From: Laterigemmans sp052161645
Lineage (GTDB): Bacteria; Planctomycetota; Planctomycetia; Pirellulales; Pirellulaceae
Assembly (NCBI GenBank): GCA_052161645.1
Contig: CP197414.1
DNA length: 64,000 nucleotides
Reading direction: 5' to 3' (one strand)
Shown here: positions 27,642-35,293 of the stretch, one piece after another
Position numbering within the stretch: position 1 is the first letter of the stretch
Layout: each line of letters opens with the position of its first letter
Translations under genes and position numbers: made by a program
The notes under the pieces: generated by a model
The model's database searches: none
Told to the model about the DNA's origin: nothing
The model's input: only the letters and a program-made list of their open reading frames with translations

Positions 27642-29342
27642 TCAAAGTTTACCGAAGTAGTTGGGCTCGATGGAGAAGTGTTGCAGTTTTTTGCGAAGGC
27701 TAACGCGGGTGATTCCCAGCAGGCGAGCTGCTTCGCCCACGTTGCCGCCGGTGCGATTGAGGATCTCGGTAAAAAGTCCACGTTCAAATTGCTCAATCGC
27801 TCGCGCGTAAAGGTTTGTTGACGAATCGGATACCATTTGATCGATTAGCACCGACCAAATCCTTGGTGTGGCCCCGTCAAGTTGATCGTCAAGTTGATCG
27901 TCAAGTTGATCGTCAAGTTGATCGTCAAGTTGATCGTCAAGTTGATCGTCAAGTTGATCGTCAGCCACGAGCATGGGCTCGCCTGTGGCCAGCTCAGCGT
28001 TGCTGCTTTTCGCGTCGGGCAAGCGGGTGTTGTTGGTTGCAGTTTGATCAGCCTGCTCCAGCAACCCGCTGTGGGAATCAGGAAAAAGTTCTTGCAATAA
28101 ATCCTGGAGTTGATCTGCGGACGATAGATCCGCGGCGGGTGGAGGTTCGGGCGTTTGGTTACCTTTGGTGGTTACTTTTTGAGGACGAAGAAAATGGCAG
28201 ACGATTAGCCGTCGCAACTGAGTGATGTTTCCCGGCCAGTCATAATTGTCAAGCAGCTCACGCTGGGTTTCGCTGAGCCGGATGCTGGGGCGTTGGCAGA
28301 TGTGGAGAGCCGGCGCCAGGCACTGAGTGAAATGGTCGACCAGTAACCCGACATCGCCGCGTCGATGGCGGAGTGGTGGAAGCCCAATGAGATGGCTGCT
28401 GAGTTCAAAAAATAAATCAGCCCGCATGCGATGGTCGGCGACGAGGCGTCCTAGATCATGCGAGGTGGTGAAGACTAGGTGGGGACGGTGGCTTTTGTCG
28501 CGATGTGGTTCTTGGAGCCAGTTCAGCAGCTGCAACTGGACCGCTGGTGGCAGGTGGGCGAGTTCGTGGAAGATGATGGTGCCCACGTCTGGGTGGTGAA
28601 GCAGTCCAGGATGTTGCTGCGAATCTTCGGTTGAATCGGCGGCAAATTCGGCTGGGCCAAACAAGGCTAGCCGGCAAGCCTCTTTGCCCAGTTGGTTGCA
28701 ATCGATGCTCCAGCAGCTGAGCTCGCGTCTTTGAGATCGTTGGTGAATGGCGAGCGCCAGCTGTGCCTTACCGCTGCCCGGCTCTCCCTGCAGCAGCAAG
28801 GGAGCCGGTTGCTCGGAGAGTTGATCCACTGCTTGCAACACTTGTCGAAACGCTCGGCTGCGGCCGATCAGCAAGTGACCGGCGGAGAGTTCGCGGCGGG
28901 GACTGGTCAGCAATTGTTGCACTTCATCCCAGCAAGTTGCCTGGCTAAGCTGATCGCTGAGCAGCAACTGGCACTGCTGAGCATCTTCCAGGACCAACAG
29001 GGGCGTCGAGGCGAAGAGCTCGCGAAAGGTCGCTAGCAGTTGACGCTTGGGGTCGAGTTGGTCATCGGGATGAACAATCAGCAGGCGCGACGGATAGGCG
29101 GCTATCTGCGGCAGGGTCAGTGGATCGTAGGGAGTGGCCCGAATTAGCAGAGCTGGTTCGCCGCGTTGAGACCAATCGGAATGATTGTTCAACGGCTCCG
29201 CTTCGCCGTTCGGTTGTGGAGCGGCATCCTCGGCAGACGCAGTGGCGAGTCCAAGCTGGTTGCCGAGCAGCAGGCGTTTGGGGGCGATAACTGTCACACG
29301 GGGAACGCGAGCCACCGTGGGACCGACCGGCATGGAAGGCAT
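27642..29342 (-). CDS. NtrC-like AAA+/Fis-HTH regulator lacking the sigma-54 contact motif
   Basis: 566 residues. N-terminal region (1-150) resembles a degenerate receiver-like domain (SRLLIVHPDDQL, PLLVLEDAQQC). AAA+ domain with Walker A GEPGSGK (186-192), but the GAFTGA loop that contacts sigma-54 is absent (ALFGPAEFAADSTEDSQQHPG instead), and Walker B is GTIIFHELAHLP, with His in place of the usual Asp. Arg-finger region HRMRADLFFEL and PGNITQLRRLI are kept. A linker holds seven DDQL repeats (461-488), then a Fis-type helix-turn-helix (RTGGNVGEAARLLGITRVSLRKKL). It probably binds DNA but is unlikely to be an ordinary sigma-54 activator. Divergent in role from, and upstream-adjacent to, a TolC-like gene on the same strand. 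Confidence 0.75.
   Translation of the reverse strand: MPSMPVGPTVARVPRVTVIAPKRLLLGNQLGLATASAEDAAPQPNGEAEPLNNHSDWSQRGEPALLIRATPYDPLTLPQIAAYPSRLLIVHPDDQLDPKRQLLATFRELFASTPLLVLEDAQQCQLLLSDQLSQATCWDEVQQLLTSPRRELSAGHLLIGRSRAFRQVLQAVDQLSEQPAPLLLQGEPGSGKAQLALAIHQRSQRRELSCWSIDCNQLGKEACRLALFGPAEFAADSTEDSQQHPGLLHHPDVGTIIFHELAHLPPAVQLQLLNWLQEPHRDKSHRPHLVFTTSHDLGRLVADHRMRADLFFELSSHLIGLPPLRHRRGDVGLLVDHFTQCLAPALHICQRPSIRLSETQRELLDNYDWPGNITQLRRLIVCHFLRPQKVTTKGNQTPEPPPAADLSSADQLQDLLQELFPDSHSGLLEQADQTATNNTRLPDAKSSNAELATGEPMLVADDQLDDQLDDQLDDQLDDQLDDQLDDQLDGATPRIWSVLIDQMVSDSSTNLYARAIEQFERGLFTEILNRTGGNVGEAARLLGITRVSLRKKLQHFSIEPNYFGKL
27876..27959. repeat. 12-nt tandem repeat, seven perfect copies
   Basis: GTCAAGTTGATC repeated seven times without a mismatch, encoding Asp-Asp-Gln-Leu on the leftward strand. 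Copy changes stay in frame, so linker length between AAA+ and HTH domains could vary. Confidence 0.95.
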
Positions 29343-29432
29343 TGATCAGCAGGAAGTGGGAAAGTGGGGTGGTGACCAAACAGTCATCCTCCACTGGTTG
29401 GCAATGCAAGCCGCGTTCCGCCTTTGTAAAGA

Positions 29433-29519
29433 CCCATTAAGGCGTCTTGATGCCATCTTAATGGGCCAGCATCTTCCTTTAATCGCATCGCCGGATGCGA
29501 TTTGCCTAGTTACTAGGCA
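29433..29519. other. cluster of three perfect stem-loops in an 87-bp spacer segment
   Basis: Stem 1: CCCATTAAG (29433-29441) with CTTAATGGG (29457-29465). Stem 2: AATCGCATC (29481-29489), loop GCCG, GATGCGATT (29494-29502). Stem 3: TGCCTAG (29503-29509), loop TTA, CTAGGCA (29513-29519). They lie between the TolC-like gene's stop and the regulator's start, both transcribed leftward. No long T-run follows, so this may be a 3' UTR, attenuator or small RNA rather than a simple terminator. Confidence 0.6.
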
Positions 29520-29576
29520 GCCTTGCTGATGCGCTTTTCAGCGGCATGAGCAAGACTGCGGTCCCGTGCCGGCTTG

Positions 29577-32500
29577 CTAGCGTCGTGCTGGCGAGCCACC
29601 AGCGGGGGGCGATATGCCTGTGTTGGGTGCCGCCAGCCTGACTGGTGGCGAGAAAGGATTTTCGTTCACCGACAGTGGCACAGGAGCTGGTACGGGAGCT
29701 GGTACGGGGGCTGGCACGGGAGCTGGTACGGGTACCGGCGTTTGGCCGTCCATTAGTTCCATAGGCAGGGCTTCGATGATCATCCCTTCGGCTGGTCCGA
29801 GGCTGACTCCGCCCAGCGGTTGTCCTCGACCGACGGTATCGGGACGAATGGTCCCTGGGTCAATCCAGAGGCCTTCCGCGGTCAACTCCATCGTCCCCAA
29901 GTCGAGATCGAGACCTCGGCGAATGACTTCGTAGTTAACCCAGATGTTGAGGAACGCGTTTTGGGCACTGAGTAGGTCATTGAGGGCGAAGATAATATCC
30001 CGCGCGGCTGTCGGACCGCTCGCCAACCCGCTGGCCTCACGCAGTTTGCGAATATCTTCGTTGAGCGTGATTTGGTCAGCCGCGATGCGGACTGCTTGGC
30101 GTTGCAGTTCAAAGTTAATCTGGTTCGCTCGCAGTTGGCGAAGCTGGGCTCTGAGGAGTTGCCAGACGGAGTCTTCAACTTGGTAGAAACTCCGTTTTGC
30201 TTGCTGATATTCGATCAGTGCTTGTCGGTAAGTATTACGTTCTTGCAAGCGGGTGATCGGTGCGTCCCACTGGAGCCCGACTCGCAGGCTCCCGCGGCTG
30301 TCGCGGAAGTCGAGCGGATTATTTGAGTCTGCTGGATTTCGCAAGTCACCACTGAAGGTGAGATCCAGGTTGCTCTCCAGGTCGTCCGCATTGAACTCGA
30401 CCAATCGCCAGGAGTCGACAAGTGAAGCGCGGGCGTTGGCGATATCGCGTCGGTTGGTGATGGCGATATCGAACGCTTCACCTTGTGTGAGATCGACTTC
30501 TGGCAGAGCGACCGCTTCGGTGCGGGCGCGAGCTTGGACGAGTTGCAGGGCGAGGATATCATCGGAGAGATTGGAGAGAATTGTTTGGCTCGCCAGGATC
30601 GCTTCCTCGATGATTCGCCGGGTCAAGGCGTTGCTGACTGGCTCGGCATTCGCGTCTTCCGCGGTGGCGGCCTCCGTTGCTTCCTCCGCAGCAGCGGCCA
30701 CGTCGGCAATCAGCGTATCGAGCTGGTTGTCGAGCATCGCCAGTTGATCGCCATAGCTGGCGATCCGCTCGGTCAGTTTTCCGAGTTCGTCGCGCAGTTG
30801 TTGGCCGACGCGTTCGGTCTCGCTGAGGTTAAACAGCTCGGGATCGATCGTGGAGATTGGCAGCAAGGAACAGATCTGTTCTTTTTCTTGTTCGTAGATT
30901 TCTGACAAGCGTTCATTTTGCCCACGCCGCAACGGCAGCGCCTCTTGCAGTTTGGCGATGTCATCCGCCACGGCTGGAAGGTCGGCTTCAAGCAGCTGTT
31001 GTCGCAACATGGAGATTGGTTCTACTTGCTCTTGCAGTTCGCTCAGCGCGTCCACCAGCGGAACGCTCGCAGGGATGCGGCGTTGCGGCAGGCCAGTTTC
31101 CTGGTTGATTGATTCCTGTCCCAGGTTCAACATTCGCGTATTGATAGAGCCGACATCGAAGCGTATATCGGTAATTTCGTTGCGGCGATTCTTGAGCTCT
31201 TCGGTGATTAACTCGAACTGATCCAGCAGCGGGTCATTCAGTTGCACGCAGATATATGGCGGTAGGCCGAGATCTCCCAAGAACGAGTCGACTGTCGATT
31301 CGAAGGCCGTTCTGGCTTGCAACAGCTGGCTGTTTGCGCTGTAGAGTGCGCTGCGAGCTTGGGCGATCTGTAGTTGCTGCCGCGGGATTTCTTCTTGGTC
31401 GGCGGGAATCGTGGTTAGCTGCAAACGCAGGGTGTCCTCCAGCAACAGCAAGTTTTCACGCAACCTGGCAACGTTTTCCTCTTGGTTGCGGATTTGCAGT
31501 TGATCTTGCAGGAGTCCCAGGAAGCCACCAGCTTGTGCTACGAAGCCGCCGCCGCCAATGCCTCCGCCGCCACCTCCCAGGCCGGCGAACCCGCCGCCCA
31601 GTCCGGTAAAGCCACCGAGTCCGACGCCGAATACCCCGCCCGATCGTTGCACGCCACGTTCGGTGCCGCGGCCGGTGGTGATATTTAGGTAAAAGCTGCG
31701 GCGGTATCGCTCGAAAGTCCGCACGTTGGCCAGTAGTCGGCGTTCGGAGAGGGTCAGTCGCTCCATCACGCGATCACGTCCGGCGCCCCGTAGCAGCGGT
31801 TGGAACAGCGTGAAATCGAGGATGCTGTTTGGTGCGCTTTGGGGATTGGGGCCAGACAAATCCCAGACGATCGAGTTGGCCAGGCCGACCACCAAATCGG
31901 CACCGGTCACGAAGGATCGCTGCAGGGCGATCGGTCGCCGGCCATTGGAAAATGGGCCGAGAGCGATTTGCGTCGTCGCCGAGTCGCTCGCCGTGCGGTC
32001 TTCGCCGAGCCCGGTCAGGGAGCCTTGCGCGCCGCCGAAGAATTGGGTGTCAAAGCGAAAGCGTTCGCTGCTGACGTCGAGCGCCGACAGATAGAGCGTC
32101 TCGAGTTGTTGTTGGTAGTCGGTCGAGTGCAGGAGCGCGAGTTGCACCGAATTCTCCGCGTTCAGCACCAGCACGCCATCTTCGTTGAGCGGCAAAAATT
32201 GGTACCAATCAGGGCTTTCCTGCGCGTTCGTCGTGCCGTTGGCGTGCCACATCGGATAGCCGCGACGGCCGTCAACGCAGTGCATATAATTGTGCGACAG
32301 CGGGTCATCCGTCGGCATTGGCGGACGGTCCGGGTCGAACGGGTTATACATTCGGCTGCGTCGATCCAAGTCAATCCGGAGTGGTTCGGGGGGGCATTCA
32401 CCCGCGTCCCGGACTTTCTCGTCGATGATCCCGTAGGCCTCAGAATCGGCCTGGGCGCGATAGTAAGAGCGTTGACAGCCAGTCGATGTGAGCGATATCG

Positions 32501-32579
32501 AGCCGCACAGCAGCAGCAACGCGGCTCGCAGCCGAGTGCGTTTCCGGCCATGCTGGACACTTGTTTTTTTGATTTGCAT
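29577..32579 (-). CDS. very long TolC-like outer-membrane lipoprotein
   Basis: 1000 residues from ATG 32579 (GAGGCAAGG upstream; a longer GTG start is possible). Lipobox STGC (Cys35). TolC-like helical repeats are recognisable in the two halves (VQLALLHSTDYQQQLETLYLSALD; DSVWQLLRAQLRQLRANQINFELQRQAV; LNDLLSAQNAFLNIWVNYEVIRRGL). Roughly twice the usual TolC length: a Gly-rich segment (GGFTGLGGGFAGLGG), a long coiled-coil insertion (about 400-640) and an extended C-terminus with PVPAPVPAPV repeats are extra. It could be the channel for an exporter; partner unknown. Confidence 0.8.
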   Translation of the reverse strand: MQIKKTSVQHGRKRTRLRAALLLLCGSISLTSTGCQRSYYRAQADSEAYGIIDEKVRDAGECPPEPLRIDLDRRSRMYNPFDPDRPPMPTDDPLSHNYMHCVDGRRGYPMWHANGTTNAQESPDWYQFLPLNEDGVLVLNAENSVQLALLHSTDYQQQLETLYLSALDVSSERFRFDTQFFGGAQGSLTGLGEDRTASDSATTQIALGPFSNGRRPIALQRSFVTGADLVVGLANSIVWDLSGPNPQSAPNSILDFTLFQPLLRGAGRDRVMERLTLSERRLLANVRTFERYRRSFYLNITTGRGTERGVQRSGGVFGVGLGGFTGLGGGFAGLGGGGGGIGGGGFVAQAGGFLGLLQDQLQIRNQEENVARLRENLLLLEDTLRLQLTTIPADQEEIPRQQLQIAQARSALYSANSQLLQARTAFESTVDSFLGDLGLPPYICVQLNDPLLDQFELITEELKNRRNEITDIRFDVGSINTRMLNLGQESINQETGLPQRRIPASVPLVDALSELQEQVEPISMLRQQLLEADLPAVADDIAKLQEALPLRRGQNERLSEIYEQEKEQICSLLPISTIDPELFNLSETERVGQQLRDELGKLTERIASYGDQLAMLDNQLDTLIADVAAAAEEATEAATAEDANAEPVSNALTRRIIEEAILASQTILSNLSDDILALQLVQARARTEAVALPEVDLTQGEAFDIAITNRRDIANARASLVDSWRLVEFNADDLESNLDLTFSGDLRNPADSNNPLDFRDSRGSLRVGLQWDAPITRLQERNTYRQALIEYQQAKRSFYQVEDSVWQLLRAQLRQLRANQINFELQRQAVRIAADQITLNEDIRKLREASGLASGPTAARDIIFALNDLLSAQNAFLNIWVNYEVIRRGLDLDLGTMELTAEGLWIDPGTIRPDTVGRGQPLGGVSLGPAEGMIIEALPMELMDGQTPVPVPAPVPAPVPAPVPAPVPLSVNENPFSPPVRLAAPNTGISPPAGGSPARR
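29683..29733. repeat. 12-nt tandem repeat, about four copies
   Basis: GGAGCTGGTACG, four near-identical copies plus a partial one, encoding the Pro-Val-Pro-Ala run at the C-terminus of the TolC-like protein (leftward). Confidence 0.85.
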
Positions 32580-33078
32580 CCTTGCCTCGTCGCGTCGTCG
32601 GAATAACCTTAGAACAATCAAGTCCGTGTGCACACACGCTGTTTTCCCCGCTTGGGGGCAAACTCGCTTGCCGTTTGGTGCGTTTTTTGGGGTTCTCCCG
32701 GAAAACGCACAAAGGCCGAACAGTTTGCGTACAGCAATCGTGAGAGAGCGACGGCTTGGATTGATTGTGCCAAGCAGTCGGCCGCCAACAGTTGGTTCGG
32801 TGCGACGGCTGGTGCGACTTGATGCGACAGGACCGGTTATGGCGAAGTGAGTGGTCAGCCGGTTCGACGTCTGTCGGTTGAGCTGATTGTGCTGGCTGGC
32901 GCGGTCGAAGCAGTTCCTGTCGACAGATTTATTTGAGAAGCTGGGTGTACCTGGGCAGAGAAAACTTGACGGCCCAGATCTCCCAACTTAACATCGATAA
33001 CTACGTTCACTCGTCTTCGAGCTGTCCTGAGGTGGGACGGCGTATTCTGGCGCGCTGGATGCCCACGGGCCTTAGCTA
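32580..33078. promoter_or_regulatory. divergent promoter region with inverted repeat
   Basis: About 500 bp between the TolC-like gene (leftward) and a rightward gene at 33079. A perfect 9-bp inverted repeat, GTGCGTTTT (32678-32686) and AAAACGCAC (32702-32710), lies about 100 bp ahead of the TolC-like start and could be an operator. No coding frame is supported. Confidence 0.4.
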
Positions 33079-34545
33079 ATGAAGATCGTCTTCCTGGTCT
33101 TGTTGTTTGTTTACGTCATCGCCTTCTTCTGGATCATCTGGAAGTGTGCCGCGAATTGGCGTTGGTATCAGCTGGTATTCGTTGCCATAACGTTTCTGCT
33201 GACGATTCCGCTGCTGCCGATGACGGCCGTGGTATTGAGGAGTCGCGTCGCTACATCCAAACAGGCTAGCGATTTGCAGGCCCGGCTGGAGCGTGCTGAG
33301 AAGGAGCAGAAGGACTGGATTAACGGCGTTCCTAATGATCCCCAGCGGGATCCCGGGTTGCTGGTAATGCAGGCCGAATTGCGGGCTTTGAATGCCGAGG
33401 TGGGGCGAGTGTTCCGCGATTTAGAAGTTCGCGACCGGGGTCCCAACGGGGTTGTTTTGGCCCCCTCAGCCCCCGCAGTCGCTACTCCTGATGGCATGCC
33501 GATCGACGACGCCGATCCGAATGCTGCGAACCCACCCCCTGAAATCCCCTCGCTGGCTGCTAGCAGCATCGTCTACGCCTTCGCCGAGCGTGTGCTCACC
33601 GAAGGGGGCACTGCGCTGCCGGTGGCCTATTTAGGGGAATTCCGCGTGGCCCAAACCGCCGCGGATAGCTTCACGATCGTCCCCATTTCGCCTTTGGAGC
33701 CAGAGCAACTCCGGGCTGCGAACAATTCCAATCGCTGGGCACTTTACGAATTAATGCCCACCGATTCGCACGAAGCTTTCGTGAAAGCTGACACCGTGCC
33801 GGACAATGAGCGGCTGTTTGGCGAAATCAATTCCGAGCTGGTGCGGAGCTTGCTCGCCAGCAGTATCCCCCCTCAAGCGCTGGAAGAGTACTTGCGGGAT
33901 GGGACCAGTGTGTTGCCTGATGATCGTCCGGAGACGCGCTGGATGCGAGTTGAGTTTACTAAGAAATACGAGTTGACTGTCGATGCGATGGAGCAGCGAA
34001 GTGCCATTGATGGTGGGTTTTTCGATGGTCTTGGGCAAGCGGTCGATAGTCGTCTGCAGCGGGCTGATGGCGACGTTGTATCTTTCGACGTGGGAGATCA
34101 ACTCGTTGTCAAGTCGGAAGCTGGGCAATTACTGGTCGGCGAAGGGGTGGTTCAGGTCATCGACGAGTACTTCGTCAGGCCGCTCAACAGTTACCGGTTG
34201 GTGCTCAAGTCGATGCGGCAACAGATCGATTATTTGAACAGCCAAGCTGTCAATTTGCGACGGCAACAAGCGGTCTTGCAAGACGCGTTAACATTAACGA
34301 CTGAAATGCAGACCACCGGTCAGCAACGCAAGTTAGAGCTGGAGAAGGATGAGGCTCAGGTCGGGAAAGAACTCGCAGCAATCACCGGCTATGTGAATGA
34401 CATGCAAGCCGAATTGAGTGAGATGAAGCAGACCATGGCTCGGCTCTATCGTGAGAATCTCAGCGGCCAACGTGAATTGGCGTCCATCCAAGCGGCGATC
34501 CGCAAGGCTGCCGATCAGCGTGCACAAGCCGCCGTCGGTGGCTGA
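33079..34545 (+). CDS. membrane-anchored coiled-coil protein of unknown function
   Basis: 488 residues. Two N-terminal membrane helices (about 2-21 and 30-53) are followed by a coiled coil (ASDLQARLERAEKEQ; ELRALNAEVGRVF), a Pro/Asp-rich linker, a globular middle (about 150-370) and a long C-terminal coiled coil (about 390-480). Looks like a planctomycete family of unknown role, perhaps a scaffold. No catalytic motif seen. Confidence 0.7.
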   Translation: MKIVFLVLLFVYVIAFFWIIWKCAANWRWYQLVFVAITFLLTIPLLPMTAVVLRSRVATSKQASDLQARLERAEKEQKDWINGVPNDPQRDPGLLVMQAELRALNAEVGRVFRDLEVRDRGPNGVVLAPSAPAVATPDGMPIDDADPNAANPPPEIPSLAASSIVYAFAERVLTEGGTALPVAYLGEFRVAQTAADSFTIVPISPLEPEQLRAANNSNRWALYELMPTDSHEAFVKADTVPDNERLFGEINSELVRSLLASSIPPQALEEYLRDGTSVLPDDRPETRWMRVEFTKKYELTVDAMEQRSAIDGGFFDGLGQAVDSRLQRADGDVVSFDVGDQLVVKSEAGQLLVGEGVVQVIDEYFVRPLNSYRLVLKSMRQQIDYLNSQAVNLRRQQAVLQDALTLTTEMQTTGQQRKLELEKDEAQVGKELAAITGYVNDMQAELSEMKQTMARLYRENLSGQRELASIQAAIRKAADQRAQAAVGG

Positions 34546-34605
34546 TGCCGCCGACTGATTTTGCAGCGCTCGTCGCAAAGATTGTCAAACGCTGGGCGAG
34601 CCTCG

Positions 34606-35085
34606 TCAGAATGGACGCTGGCCCGCGTTGAAGATCGCACTGAGATATAGGCTGCCTCCATTTTCGGCGGCCACCGGAGTGGCGTGCTTCATGCTGCTGC
34701 GGACAGCCCGCAGCAAATCGCGGCGGCTGATTTGCCCCAGCAAGCGGCCTGATCGACAAAGTACGGGAAGCCGTCGGCAGGACGCATCCAAAAAAGTTTG
34801 GGCGATCGTCAAGAGGTCCGTCTCCTCGCTGATCGTGGGCGGATCGGTTTGCACGAACTGCATTAAGTTGGAGGTCGGTAAGGCATCATAGGTGGTGTGA
34901 AGCACGAACTCCAAGGAAGATTTCTCCGAGAAGATACCCAAGAATCTGCCCCAGGTATCAACTACTGGAGCACCTGAAATGCGGTGCCTCAGCAGCACAT
35001 CAATGGCTTGCGAGGTATCCATTTCTGGGCTGAGGGTAACGAGATTGCGGACCATCATGTCACGGGCGACGATTGGTTGATCCAT
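34606..35085 (-). CDS. CBS-domain pair protein
   Basis: 159 residues containing two CBS domains in tandem: VARDMMVRNLVTLSPEMDTSQAIDVLLRHRISGAPVVD with FLGIFSEKSSLEFVL, then TDPPTISEETDLLTIAQTFLDASCRRLPVLC with RLLGQISRRDLLRAV. CBS pairs bind adenosine nucleotides and act as energy sensors. Stand-alone, so the target is unknown. Divergent from the zinc-ribbon gene at 35294. Confidence 0.88.
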   Translation of the reverse strand: MDQPIVARDMMVRNLVTLSPEMDTSQAIDVLLRHRISGAPVVDTWGRFLGIFSEKSSLEFVLHTTYDALPTSNLMQFVQTDPPTISEETDLLTIAQTFLDASCRRLPVLCRSGRLLGQISRRDLLRAVRSSMKHATPVAAENGGSLYLSAIFNAGQRPF

Positions 35086-35293
35086 GGTGAAGCACTCCGA
35101 ATTGCTGGGAGACGAGAAAAGCGGCCAGTGCGCATCATTTCGGCAATTTCAGGGAAAGTCAACGAAATTCTAGGGTGTCAAGGGGGTATCCGCAGTTCCG
35201 ACGGGACAACAGCCGCTTTGAAGCGTATACTGGAGCAACTCGCTGGTTAGCGCGCTCACTCATTGTTCACCCCACTCTCGGAGATGAACTCCG

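Noticed and set aside
27876..27959. Short regular repeats considered as a CRISPR array
   Set aside because: Units are 12 nt and contiguous with no spacers, and no cas genes are present.
27882..28100. Rightward frame encoding KLIV repeats
   Set aside because: Simply the other strand of the DDQL-coding 12-nt array.
31800..32606. 268-codon rightward frame opposite the TolC-like gene
   Set aside because: It is antisense to a strongly supported coding frame and shows no domain.
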